Assembly: GCA_043228905.1 (NCBI GenBank) | Contig: JBHGNT010000020.1 | Location: forward strand, 4,960,001 to 5,024,000 | Reading direction: 5' to 3' | Length of the DNA: 64,000 bases | Origin: Azolla caroliniana | Taxonomy: Eukaryota; Polypodiophyta | Shown: in pieces, positions 9,831-21,700 of the stretch | Position numbering within the stretch: the first letter of the stretch is position 1 | Layout: the number at the start of each line of letters is the position of its first letter | The notes under the pieces: model-generated | The model's database searches: none | Told to the model about the DNA's origin: nothing | What the model saw: only the letters and a program-made list of their open reading frames with translations | Made by a program: the position numbers and the translations under genes

Positions 9831-12800
9831 CTCTCCCTCAAGCTCAACTTGAGGTTCCGCCTGCTCTGTCGGACCTACGCTCCGGCTTCTCCTAGCTCCA
9901 CGCCTCGCTCGCGCTCCTCGGCCTATTCGACTCCGAGCGCTTCGACCCTTCTGGTCGGCTTGTCTGCTCCCACGGCCCTTCACAGGTCCCTTGCTGTCGC
10001 GGTGTTGGCGCTTCTCCTGCTGCCTTCTTTCCCGCTTGGCCCTCAATTGATTCAGTGTATCTGAATCAAACATCCGAACTGACTCGGCTACCTCCGATCG
10101 GTTTTCGCTCTCATCCGAGTTGGCTATCTCCAACTCGTCTCTGGTCTTCTCGCCCTTGACGGCATCACCTCCCCCATGCCTGGTTGACTTTGGCTCTTTC
10201 TTTCGGCTACTCCCCTTGTGTCCGCTTTCGGACTCTTCCGCGGATCCGCTCTCGGCTCCTTCAGCCAATCCGAGGTCTTTTCCGCTCCTTTCCTACTCCC
10301 TTTCATGGTCATCTGGGACATTTCTCCCCCTCAAGTTCAGCACGTCCAAATGACGCAACCGAAGCGCACCCGAAAATTGCCGCAACTTGTCTAGACCAAG
10401 AGGCTTCGTGAAGATGTCGGCGATCTGCCGATCCGTCGGAACATATTGAAATTCGACTTCACTAGAAAGGACACGCTCACGGACAAAATGGTAGTGCACT
10501 TCAATGTGCTTGGTCCGTGCGTGGAAGACGGGGTTCTTCACGAGTTGGATGCTGCTGAGGTTGTCGCAGTAGATCTTCGTTGGATCGGACACCTCCACCT
10601 GCAGATCCTTAAGTAGCCGCTTCAACCATATGGCTTCGCATGTTGCGACAGCCGCTCCTCTATACTCGGCTTCGGTGCTTAACACTGCAACTATCGGTTG
10701 TTTCTTGCAACTCCACGCTATCGCGGCACTCCCAAGAGAGAACGCATGTCAAGACGTGGATCGGCGATCGGCGACATTGCCGGCCCAGTCGGCATCAGTG
10801 TAGCCGACCAACTGCGGGGCTGTATCGGTCCGATATAGCAGTCCGCGGTCCTTAGTGCCGCTTACGTACTGCAGTACGCGTTGCGCACACTGAATGTGCT
10901 CCTCGGTAGGTCGCGCCATGAACTGACTGATCACCCCGACCGGATAACTGAGATCGGGTCGGGTGATTGTCAAGTAGATAAGGCTTCCGACAACTTGTCG
11001 GAACCTTGTTGGATCGCAAACCTTGCCGGAATTGGGGCGAAGCTTGACAGTTCTATCCAGAGGAATCGAGACGGACTTACAGTCTGCCATCCCGAATTTG
11101 AAGAGCATATTCAGCGCGTAATGACATTGGCTGATTAGTATGCCTTCGGGGGTGCGGATCACTTCGATCCCAAGGAAGTAATGAAAGTCCCCCAGATCCT
11201 TCATGTCGAATAATGCCGGAAGTTGGAGCTTCACGCGGTTGTTCTCACCTAGGTCGGCGCCGATGATGACCAAGTCATCAACATAGAGTAAAATACTGAC
11301 CAGCCCGAGTCGACCTTTCCGAATGAACAACGAGGAGTTCGATTTTGACGTCGCAAAGCCCATCCGACGCAGTCGATGCGTGATTTTCGCATTCCAGGCA
11401 CGCGGGGCTTGCTTCAGTCTGTAAAGGGACTTCTTCAATCGGCATACTGCCAACGTGTTCGGTCCGGAGTGAAATCCAGGGGGTTGTACCATGTACAGTT
11501 GGTCCTCAAGCTCACCTTGCAGGAATGCATTCTTTACATCCATCTGATGGAGGTGCCACCCTTTGGCCGCGGCTACTGCGAACAAAACACGGACGGTCGT
11601 CATCTTTGCGACCGGCGTGAACGTCTCATCGTAGTCGATGCCGTGTTTCTGCGCGTAGCCTTTTGCCACTAACCGGGCCTTGTATCGGTTAACTGAGCCG
11701 TCGGTGTTGTACTTGACCTTGTACACCCACCTACATCTGATCGGCTTCACACCCTTCAGTGCGTCAACCAGGTCCCAGGTCTCGTTTTCCGCCAATGCGT
11801 GCATCTCTTCCTCCATCGCGGCGCGCCAATTCGCGTCCTTTGCCGCTTCTGCGTAGCTCCCCGGCTCACGCACTTCCGCTACACGGGTCATGTACGCATA
11901 GTGATGCACCATGCACTCGTTGTATCCAAACCGCACAACTGGGTTCTTTTGGCGGGTAAATCGGCGTAATTGGTTATTAGCTGATGTCGAGGTCTTCTCG
12001 GCCGACGTGGACTTCGTTCCTGAAGGCCCGTCACCGCTTCCCTTGGAGTCGGACACGCGTCCGATTGACTCGTTCCTATCCGTGCCGGAATGCGACACCT
12101 TCTTCTTCCCTTTCTCTTCGCGCGTAAGCCGTCTCCTCAGCTTCCTACGCGGGGAATGCACGGCCGAGTCTCTACTACTCGCCGTCTCTTCATCGAACTG
12201 GTCGTACTGACTCAATCGTCCATTCGATCCACTTAACCGAACCGAAATCAGACTCTCTTCGGGGGTCCCAATTTCAAGCTCAACCAGAGGAACCTCGGCC
12301 TCGCTGTCCTCATCGTCAGAACTCAGATTGGAGGTGAGGTCCAGAGTCGGAGGCAAGTACCAGGACGCGGACTCATCAAACACAACGTCGCGGCTCACGC
12401 GCGGGCGGTTGTTTGGTACGCGGGTTATAGCACTTATAATCCTTCTGCTCGTCCGAATAGCCGACCAAGATACACTTCTCGGCTTTTGCGTCCAACTTCC
12501 TCCTTTTCTCCTTCGGCACATGTACATATGCAATGCTACCGAAAACTCGTAAGTATCGCAAGTTCGGCTTTGTTCCAAAGTATAGCTCGTACGCCGACAC
12601 TTTTTCTCCGATCCGGTTTTGGATGTATACTGCAGTTCTTACCACCTCGGCCCAATAGAACTTGGGCAACCTCTTCTCCTCCAGCATTGCGCGTGCAACT
12701 TCCACAACTGACCAATTTTTTCTCTCGGCCATGCCATTTTGCTCCGGCATGTATCTACAACTGAATTCGCGCTGAATTCCCATCTGTTGTAGATAACTGT

Positions 12801-14623
12801 TGAATTGACCGGAAAAGTATTCTTTTCCGCCAACCGACCGCAGGCACTTGATCTTTCTTCCTGTTTCCATTTCCACGAACCCTTTGAGGTCTCGGAAACA
12901 GTCGAAGACTTCGCTTTTCCTCTCAATGAGGTAGATCCACGTGTGCCGCGCGTGTAGTCGTCGATGAAGGAGACAAAATATCGGCTCCCGCCAAGACTAA
13001 CGTTTTGTGCCGGCCCCCACACATCAGAGTGTATCAAGTCTAGCTTGTTCCGGCTCCGATTACGCTCGTTTGGGAAAGGAAGTCGGTGTTGCTTCCCAAG
13101 CTGGCAGGCTTCACAAATTTGTGCCTTCCGGCCACTAAATTTGGGCAATCCAAACACCACTTGTTTCGATTGCAGGTCTTGAAGCCGCTGGTAGTTGACG
13201 TAGCCTATCCGTTTGTGCCATAAGTCGATATCCGACTTGACTTTTTGTCCCTTCGCGAACATTGCGGTGCCACCGTCAGTAGATTCGAGGATAAACATCC
13301 TCCCATCTCTGCGCCCTTGCGCAATAATATGGCCTTCTTCCTCAATGAAGCACCCAAGATGCGTAAACCGAACCTGCATCCCCTGGTCGACGATCTGCCC
13401 GACCGACACCAGATTCTTCGTGATGGTCGGGACGTGTAACACGTTCGTAAGTTTCCATTTCTGCCCGACATGGCTCAAGGGAACATCACCGACATTCGCG
13501 ATCAGATGGGGAGTATCGTCTCCAGTTGCGACTATTCCTGGTTGCGTCGGTTTCTCAAGGTATGAGAACCACTCCTTTTGGCACGTCATGTGGTTTGACG
13601 CGCCGGAGTCGACATACCACACCTCGTCTGATTTCGGGGCAGACTGTTTCATTGGGTTTGCTTCGTTTCGTGTCTCATCACGAAGACTGACCCTTTTCCG
13701 GCTTTTCCGGATCCTTCGACGTAGTGCGATCGTTGCCGATTTCCTTTGTCGGTATGTCCGGAACCAGACCTCTTCGACTCGGCGCACTTCTTCCAGCACT
13801 CGCTCTCCCTGTGGCCTTTCTTGCCACAGTACCAGCATTCCGTGGCAGATTTCCCTTTCTGGTTCTCGTCGCCTCGACTCCCCCTGTTTCCAGAGGGTTC
13901 GGAATTGCTGTCGGTATCACTTCGGTGCTTTCTTCCTTGATCCCGTCGGCTGCCTCCATTGCGTACCGACTCGCCTCATCCGCTAGGACCACGGGGTCTT
14001 TCTCCCTCCGTGTACAACATCTTGTTGTCGGTTTGCATGCTCGTCGACACACCCGCGTGGTTCTCCTCTACCAGGAGCATCGATTGTAAGTCGAAAAAGG
14101 ACGGCGTATTCTCCCGGGTACACACTGTAGTTCGGAACGCCCCGAACTTTGACGCCAAACCCTAGAGACAGACCTGGACCATCTCCCTTTCGTCGATGTT
14201 CACATCGATGGAGGCTAAGGAGTCGCATATTTCCTTAATCCTCGAGGTATAGTTAGCCACCGACAAATCGCGTTGTTGTAGGTTGCTCAACTCCTGTCGA
14301 AGCTGAAGCTTCCTGGCTGTGGTGCTCGCGACGAAAATCTTCTTTAGATTTTCCCATGCACCCTTCGGCATTTTTGCATCCCGAACGTAGCTTAGCAATT
14401 GTTCACCCACACAAGACGCGAAGCAATATAGCACTTTGCTCGCCAATTGTTTCCACGCCGGGAAGTCTTTGTGTGTCGAATCGGGTGCTGTGTCATTTGC
14501 TCCATCGACATAGCTCCAGTAACCGTGTCCAAGCAGGTACTGGTGCATCTTGTAGGACCAAGATGCGTAGTTGGTTCTGTCGAGCTTCTCCGTTGGAAGC
14601 GAGCTAGCCATTCCTCTATCCAT
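9825..14623 (-). pseudogene. Copia A gag-pol polyprotein, broken
   Basis: Gag (UBN2-like) begins MDRGMASSLPTEKLDRTNYA at 14,623; a CCHC knuckle (CWYCGKKGHRESEC) follows in a shifted frame. Protease DSG is in WYVDSGASNHMT near 13,610. Pre-integrase ends CEACQLGKQH; the integrase core starts SDVWGPAQ, but a frameshift follows FIDDYTR and the second catalytic Asp is lost (LRSVGGKEY where B has LRSDGGKEY). The third residue, Glu in MAERKN, is kept. Reverse transcriptase has LLYVDDLVIIG near 11,290. RNase H follows, with nonsense codons at 10,749 (TGA) and 10,293 (TAG). Beyond RNase H is a charged tail of about 150 residues ending VELEGEC-stop; its last codon and stop are the first six bases of the 3' LTR. 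Dead by at least two frameshifts, two stops and one catalytic change. Confidence 0.9.
9831..9841 (-). other. Copia A polypurine tract
   Basis: Minus-strand TTGAGGGAGAG directly before the TGTTGAGAG start of the 3' LTR; primes plus-strand synthesis in Copia elements. It also encodes the end of the polyprotein. Confidence 0.8.
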
Positions 14624-14690
14624 CGGTTTTCTTGTTCTTCTTCGTTGGTTTTTCCTTCAAGCAAAGTCAGTTGCAGAGGTTCTCAACCCT

Positions 14691-14705
14691 CACGCTCTGA
14701 TACCA
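14691..14705 (-). other. Copia A primer-binding site
   Basis: Minus-strand TGGTATCAGAGCGTG directly after the 5' LTR, complementary to the 3' end of initiator methionine tRNA as usual for plant Copia elements. Confidence 0.9.
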
Positions 14706-15105
14706 TGAAAAGAATGGCGTGCTGAAGCAATATAGGAAAACCGAACAACAGAAAACGCAGGTTTAATGGAAAGCTTAGGTTTTCATAGTACGCACAGGAG
14801 AGACAGAGAGAGAGTAACACAAGAACTTAAATTCGAAAATAATACTCAATCTGTACATAAGATGTGCTCAGTGAGCACTTTTATACAAGCCCTGACAACG
14901 GCTGACAGTACTTGACTGCTCATAAACGAGCCTCGACACTTACTCCCAAAACTATTCCTTACGAGGAATATCTTTCTAACGGCCTTTCGGTCTACGCACC
15001 GATACGGCCTTTCTACGCACCGGTCTGCGTACCGGTTTTATGCACCCAGTCTACGCACTGGTTACGCATCATATTACGCACAAATGTTGAGCTTGTCTCT
15101 CAACA
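14706..15105 (-). repeat. Copia A 5' LTR
   Basis: 400 bp, same termini as the 3' LTR. Followed on the right by GAAGT and then the right copy of the 59-bp target repeat. Confidence 0.9.
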
Positions 15106-15123
15106 GAAGTCGATCGGCATGAC

Positions 15124-15182
15124 TGCTCTGATTGGGCCTCTAGTAGCGTTTACCTGAACTCGGAGACTCGGAACTTGGAACT
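15124..15182. repeat. Right copy of the 59-bp direct repeat flanking Copia A
   Basis: Same sequence as 9,381-9,439 apart from about three bases. Separated from the 5' LTR of Copia A by 18 bp. Confidence 0.85.
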
Positions 15183-15410
15183 CGGGGACACGTGGCCTCC
15201 TTCGTGGCGTCATCCGTGAACTGGTCCATGTCGTGGGACTCGGCAAAGGGATTATATGGGGTATCTCCGAGGTAAGGTCGAAGTCGGAATCCATTTATCC
15301 AGCATTTGACGATGTCTCCGGCAAGTGTGACGAGTTGGAATGTGTCGTTAAACTCGTCAATTATCTAGAAGGGGCCTGTCCATTGGAATCGTAATTTCCC
15401 CGGCATAGCA
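15124..15410 (-). pseudogene. H-like integrase tail, second fragment (H')
   Basis: Complement of 15,410-15,185 reads GKLRFQWTGPF-stop-IIDEFND, then INGFRLRPYLGDTPYNPFA and KEATCP, about the same segment as 8,409-8,179 of element H. It then runs at about 15,185 into the 59-bp piece (15,182-15,124) that lies upstream of that segment in H, so order is rearranged. On its other side it is fused at 15,410 to the reverse transcriptase of element F through a shared TGGTGCTATG. An in-frame TAG after GPF shows decay. Confidence 0.75.
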
Positions 15411-18290
15411 CCAGTGCCGGTGCTGCGGCAAGAGCCTCCTTCATCTTTCGGACTGACTCCGCATGCTCGTCTCGCCACTCGAATTTTCGCCCCTTCTTCA
15501 GCAACCCGCATAGCAGCTCGGCAACGTGGGCGTAATGCGGGATCCATATGTGGTAGAACGCGCATGCTCCCAAGAACCTCCGTACCTCTGTGACCGAGTT
15601 ACAATCAGGCTTCATAGCAGACATGGCTTCCACCTTGGCCGAAGATGGTTTCCGGCCATACGGTCCGCATAGATGTCCGACGACCATGATCTCTGATTGC
15701 CCGAAGGCCGATTTCTCCCCGGAGAAGGTGAGCCTCGCGTCCTCTAGCCTCTGCAGCACCCTCTCGCAGTCGTCAACGTGTGTCGCCACGAATTTCCGGC
15801 ATCTGTCCGGTCCGATCGTTTCGTCCTTGTCTTCCACCGGACATCCCTTGATCGGGATATCGTCCAAGAACGGCATGGTGATGTCCGGGATACAATCCCT
15901 CAGCACGTTGTTCATCGCATTCACCATGTGGGCCACCGAGTTCGTCCCTCCTTGTGGCAGGGTACACATCCACACTAGGCCGAGAGGAGTCCGCATCGTC
16001 GTAATGTCTCTGCTCTCTATGGCTAGTTGGAACTGATCGTACCCCGAGTACAGATCACCGACCGAGTAGATCGACCTTCTGGCGAAGGCCTCCGCGAACT
16101 CGTCTATCGTTGGACCGATTCCTGCGTTCCGAATGGTCACTCTATTGACCGGTTGCAGGTCTTGAATGAAGCGCAACGTCCCGTTCTTCTTTGGTACGGT
16201 AAACCACCGGTTCGAGTACGGGGCACTCGACGGTTCGAGGATGCCCATATCAATTTTCTGCCTTAACAGCTCCATCAGCTTCGGGATGTGAGCTCTCGGT
16301 ATCAAAATTGGCTTGAGATTCCACGGCACATGCGGTACCGTGAATATCACCATCGGTTTCACGACTGTCGGGTCTACGCACCCGATCTCTTCCGGTGAGA
16401 ATGCGAAGGCTTTCCCGTGCCTTCCGAGCATTCTCCGAAACCGGTCTTCTTCCGCCGGCAGTAGGAACCCGCCCCCACCGATTTTGAGCTCCCGTAGCGT
16501 TCTGTCGGTGAAGGCGTGCCCTATGCAGGCCGGATCTCGTAAACTAGGGTCCGACACGACCCCCTTGATTCGCAACTCGCTGCCCTCCGGTAAGGGTGCC
16601 GCGACTGGCCTCACCTTCCGGTCCACCGTCTTGTACTTCGTGTTAACCCGGGCTGTCCGATCCGATTCGAGCCCTCGACTGAAGTCCGCGATGACTTCGT
16701 ACATCTCTTCTGAACAAACCGATATCGTCCGGTCCTCTTTAAGGCCCTCTTCGACCACCTCTCGCAGTATTCCCAAGGTATCGTCGAAGGAGACCGCCTC
16801 CACGGCTCCGTTGATTTCCTCGCTGGGCCCGAGAACTCCGTACGCCCGAAGTCTCTCTTCCGCCCTTGTCTTTTCTCGGCCTACGACGCTGACTATCGTA
16901 CACCCTCCGTTGTCGGAGAAACAAAACTTCCTACTTATGGTACAAGGTTTCTTTGGCTTCGCTTCTATCGTACATTTGTGGGGTTTTCCCGGAGTGTCTG
17001 GACTGTCGCGGCCCCACGCCTTGGCAGCCATCTCTAAAAATCCTCTCGGTTCTCGCCACCGAGGGACTCGCGGTTTCACTCGTGGTTCGGTCGTACTGTC
17101 AGGAACTGGACCGAATGTCGCCCGTCCTGAGTTTTGACCCTTGCGTAAGCCGACCCGTTGTCCAACACCTTGGTCTCCATTCGCGCTGCCGTAATGTACG
17201 GTTCTCCTAGTATGATCGGGTGCGAGGACGTTTCCTGCACAAAGAAGTGCTGGTCTATCTCGACGTCGCCGATCTTGACTCGCACGTTTGGGCAGGCCCC
17301 GTGTAGTTCCTCGGTGGCGCGCGTCGCCGCCCGTATCTTCCACCCATGCTTAGTGTTGATCGGCCATTTCCCCTTCTTGTACAAGTCCATGGACATCAGG
17401 TTTATTTCCGAACCGTGGTCCACCAGCGCCACCACCGGTTCCTGAACATCTCCAATCTTCACCGGGGTTTCCGTGGTCACTCGGGCCCAGTGTGGCCTCG
17501 AATAGTGGCTCTCCGCCCACTCGTCTTCCAGCGCCATGTCCTCTATGTGCGCCGTCCGCACCTCCACCGGCCTTTCCGGTTCTGCCTCCGTCGATAGCCT
17601 CTTCCTCTTCACCAAGTCCACGATGGAGTTGTGGAACTCCTTCTTGGCGATTTTGAGCACCTCCCGCAACGACAGTTCCACCTTGTTGTCGAGGATTCGT
17701 TCTTCCAGGACCTTTCGTAAGTCCGTGGTTCTTTCGATCTCCGTGCCCAAACGGTATCCGCCCTTCTTGTGGTTATCCCGGGCACTGGACTCACCAGCCT
17801 CGTTCCGTTTCGGCCCGAATCGGGTTTCGTATCTTTGTGAGGGTCCGGCCCCTCTGGTTTTACCTACTCGTTTGTCTTCGACCAGAGCCTCGTAGTTCTG
17901 GCAAGCTGCTTCGACGAAACTCGTCTTTTCTTCGACCGGGTCACTCCACCCGGTTACCTCCTGGACCCGCTTCTCCGCGCAGTCCGCCTTGTCTCTCTTT
18001 AGTCGGGCACCGGCGAGGCCTTCCAGCACCATCGGCCAGAACTCGGGTTTGCTCTCCTTCCGGGCCTCGCTGCCTCCGACCCGAATACCGGTTGACGCTG
18101 AGTAGTGGACGGTCTCCGCGTGCCGGGCCGCTGCCTCTTCCATCAGCCTTTTCATTCCTCCTCGCCCATCATTTCGGTTCAGGGCCCTCCTGGTATCGCT
18201 GGCGTGCACCCGACCTTCCCACAGGTACACTACCCGGCTTCTCAAAGCCTCCATAAAGTCCCCGCAGTCTTTTCGGATGTGGCCGACCTC
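15411..18290 (-). pseudogene. Gypsy F gag end, protease and reverse transcriptase
   Basis: Reads from the second half of a CCHC knuckle (GHIRKDC, complement of about 18,260-18,285) through a linker, aspartic protease (VVALVDHGSEINLMSMDLY; then HPIILGEPYITAARMETKVL) to a stop at 17,076. The reverse transcriptase continues in another frame from about 17,110: VPHVPWNLKPILIPRAHIPK, NRWFTVPKKNGTLRFIQDLQ, SVGDLYSGYDQFQL, TPLGLVWMCTLPQGGTNSV and the active site PFLDDIPIKG near 15,860. It ends after ALAAAPALV at 15,411 where the H' fragment is joined. Protease motif D-H-G in place of D-T/S-G. One frameshift near 17,076-17,110; the RT itself has no stop for over 550 codons. RNase H is cut after its start. 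Confidence 0.88.
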
Positions 18291-18295
18291 GTCGT
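18291..18295 (+). repeat. Target-site duplication of element G (left copy)
   Basis: GTCGT before the 5' LTR; the right copy after the 3' LTR (28,449-28,453) is GTCGC, one base different. Discounting one copy restores the CX2CX4HX4C spacing and frame of the F gag zinc knuckle, independent proof of the insertion point. Confidence 0.9.
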
Positions 18296-18674
18296 TGTTG
18301 GCCGGTCAGAAGAGCAAGGACAAGTGGGAAGGCGGATCGGATAATAGGAAGTAATAGTAGAATTATTATTCGGAGGGACGGATTCGGTACAGTTGTACCG
18401 ATCCGGATCCGAACCGATTCGGATGTCGGTTGCCTAAGCGCACCGATTGTAACCTTGCCGGATGCCTATAAAAGGATCCGATGATTTGTAAAGTGTTCGA
18501 CGGAAGTAATACAATAGTAATTGTCGTGTATTTATCTGTATCTCGTATTGTTTGCCGTCCGTGCTTAATTGTAATCATCTTATGCGTGTAACCTAGCATC
18601 CAATCCTTACCACCCCTTTGGAGAAGTGTCGGGTAGACACCTGTGTTGAGGCTAGTCCGGCCAGACAGACAACA
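18296..18674 (+). repeat. Element G 5' LTR
   Basis: 379 bp from TGTTGGCCGG to CAGACAACA. TATA-like CCTATAAAAGGATCC at about 18,467-18,481 marks the likely promoter. Confidence 0.95.
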
Positions 18675-18678
18675 CTAT

Positions 18679-18696
18679 TTTGGCGACCACGATTCC
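18679..18696 (+). other. Element G primer-binding region
   Basis: TTTGGCGACCACGATTCC a few bases after the 5' LTR; the same TTTTGGCGACCACGATTCC follows the 5' LTR of element I on the other strand (40,938-40,956). Conservation between two diverged copies supports a tRNA primer site; the tRNA was not identified. Confidence 0.7.
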
Positions 18697-18726
18697 TGCA
18701 AAGTGCAGAGGACAACCGGGGGATGG

Positions 18727-21700
18727 ATGTCTAGACCAAATGACGACCACATCACCGAACGAGGGAGACGATACACCGAACGCGAGCAACGACGGGAAGC
18801 CCTGCAGCAAGCCGTCGACGAGATCCGGCGGGATCGATCATTCTCCAAAACTCTTCGGAGAGTCGCAGAAGAAGCACTACAGTTCCGGGTTCTGCAAATC
18901 CCCGACGAAGGCAGTAGCATAACAAGCCTGCAAGAGGCGGAAACGATACTGCAGACGCTCGCCGCGGGCGACGGGGACTCGGAAGCATTCGCAACACTTG
19001 AGGCGGAGTCGGAAAGCGACGGAAGCGTTGCATCCCGGTATAAAAGCAGCCACGACACACCAAACGACCGGGAGGACGAGGGGTCGGAAGACTCAGTAAC
19101 ACCGGCGCCAGAGGAAGAAATAACCCTGGAATTCGGTGACCGGCAACCGCCGAGGAAGGCTGACCGGATACCGACAACAACCGCGAGGGAACCGAAGGAG
19201 CGGATACCGACAACACCCGTGGAGGAACCAACGGACCGGACACCGGCAACACCCGCGGAGGAACCAAAGGTTCGCACACCAACGCCAACAGCGGATAGGG
19301 AACAGGAGAGTCAGTTGGACGACACGATGTCGTACCCATACCCAAAGTACCGGGATGAGGCCGACGCGGAGGCACATGTGTACGCATTCCTCCAAACATG
19401 GGAAGCCAACCATATCTCCCAAAGACTGACGGAGCCCGAAGCCGAACGATCCAAAATCGCCGAATTCGGCATAACCTTAGAAGGACCGGCGGCCCAATGG
19501 CACGCAAAGCACTTACCAGGCACCTTTGCCACATTCGATGCCTTGAAGGCCAGATTCCTCAGGTTTTTTCACAGACAATTTGAGCAAAGGGAATTGGTCG
19601 GGCAGTTCTACACCACCCGGCAAGAAGAAAACGAGACTATGCCACAATTCATCATTCGGTTCCAGACCCTGCACAGCCAACTGACAAGAGCACCACCCGA
19701 AGACGAAGCCAAAGCAGTCTTTTTGGCCGCGCTGAAAGAGCCACTTCGAACAATGTGCGGAGTCCTTGATTTCCAAACCAGCACAATGGACCAAGTTATT
19801 GATCGGGTTTTAGAAATGGACAAGACTAGCCCCTTCTTGTCGATGGGGATGTTACACCGGGCACTCCCAAAAGAGGAAGACCTGAGGTTCCGACAGGCCT
19901 TACAATGTACAACATGCCTAAATTCGGGGCACTCAACAGTAGACTGCACCCTGCGGACACAATGTGTGATCTGCAACTCTCGAGCCCATACAACGGACCG
20001 ATGCGAATACAACCTGTTAAATCGGCAGGCAGCACCGGTTCGACACATAGAACCGCGCAATCAGAACCCGGACGAGGATCGATTCCGGAGAGACGACCGC
20101 TACCAACGCGAACGCGGTAACAGATACGCTGATAGAAGACGCGACAACTATGACCGAGAGGAGAGACGCAGAGATAGCTACCCCCGGGACCGGTATGACA
20201 GAGACGAATCCCCGGAAGACGACAGACGCGGAGAAGAGAGGCGACAAGGATACGCTGATAGAAGACGCGACAACTATGACCGAGAGGAGAGACGCAAAGA
20301 AAGCTACCCCCGGGACCGGTACGACCGAGACGGAGCCCCGGAATACGACCGACGCGGAGAAGAAAGGCGACAAGGGAACCGAAATTTCCGACGGAATCAA
20401 AAGCGTGGATTTTTCCGAAGAGAGGAACGTCGGGAGGCAGCAAGGAATGACAACCCGGTATCCGTACCGGATAACCGAAAAACCGAAGACGACCGCCGGA
20501 GCATACCCACCCTCCAAACCGGGGACAAAGGAGAAACGAGCAACAGTCACAAGGTGTACTGTTATTACTGCCGCAAGGAAGGCCACTATAGTAACCAATG
20601 CCCAAGCAAAAGCTATGACAAGCAGCCGGAAGTCAACATGGTTACAGCCGAAATAACAGAAGTACAGCAGGTCACAACCCGGTCAAAGGGAAAGACCGCC
20701 GAGTGGGAGGACCAGGAGGCAATCAGAAAACAAGCGACACAATGGATCAAGGAGGCCAATGAACAGAATGCGGCAAAAGTAAGAGACCAAAATATGCCAC
20801 AAGACGAAGAAATCATACAGCCAGGCGAGAACCCGACGTGGCAAGCGCTACAGGACTGTCAAATCGTGTTGTCGTTAGCACGACTACTACAGTTAGTGCC
20901 ACGATTTACGGCAGACCTACAGGCATCCGTCAGCAAACCGAAGCCGACGCCAGCACCGGCATTCTTCTCCAACCCGGAGGAAGGACCAGCGGTGGTCGAT
21001 ACAAGTAGCCCGGCAATCACGACAATCGTGAAAGGAAAGGAAATTGCTGGAACGATTATTGACGGAGGCTCTAGGGTAAATGTCATCAGCCAACAGACAT
21101 GCAACGACCTGGGCATTCGGGAATGGGAACCATGCCCCTTCTGGTTACGCATGGCGGATACTAGCTCAGTCCGACCGACCGGGCTTATCCGGGATTTGGA
21201 AATCACGATCGGAGGCCACGTATTCCGGATATCGGCCGTGGTGCTGCAGCTGAATGTACAAGGCGCGTACCCCCTACTGCTAGGACGACCATGGCTGCGA
21301 ACGGCGCATATCAAGCAGAACTGGCAAAAGAACATGATCACATTCCGGCGAGGGAAAACAAAGGTACGAGTAACGACGCAACCATGGGTGATCACCAGTA
21401 AGGAAGCAACTCCATTGTATGCGGAAAGCATTAACATGTTGGAGGGATTACCGGACGAGGAAGTCAAGCGGTACCTAGAGGAACACCCACGAATCGTCCC
21501 ACTATTTGAGGTGGATATTACGGCGGCAGTAGAACCGTACATTACGACGTCGGAAGAACCGGACCAAGCGGCGATCCGGGAACTACGACAAGCGCAGGAA
21601 TCCCTAGAGAGGGAAATGACGATATCCCAGAGGGTAAAAGCATCCCAACTCGAGGAGGTGGACCTCGGCACAGCAGACAAGCCCCGACCAGTAAATGTTG

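Larger units (their letters stand above)
9440..15105 (-). mobile_element. Copia element A, full length with two LTRs
   Basis: 5.67 kb Ty1/Copia element on the minus strand: 5' LTR 14,706-15,105, primer-binding site TGGTATCAGAGCGTG (complement of 14,691-14,705), gag-pol 14,623-9,825, polypurine tract TTGAGGGAGAG (complement of 9,831-9,841) and 3' LTR 9,440-9,830. Immediate 5-bp flanks are GAACT and GAAGT, an imperfect target duplication at best. The two LTRs differ by an insertion of about 20 bp (a GATACGGCCTTTCTACGCAC block present in the 5' LTR and in B) and scattered substitutions, so it is not recent. Closely related to Copia B. Confidence 0.92.

Noticed and set aside
13213-13986. 257-codon plus-strand frame opposite Copia A
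   Set aside because: Exact antisense shadow of the A protease and pre-integrase coding region; the same shadow appears opposite Copia B.
16313-17137. 274-codon plus-strand frame opposite F reverse transcriptase
   Set aside because: Shadow of the GC-rich minus-strand RT; no independent domain.
18675-20605. Long minus-strand frames opposite G gag
   Set aside because: Mirror of the gag coding sequence; repetitive composition derives from the Arg/Asp repeat.
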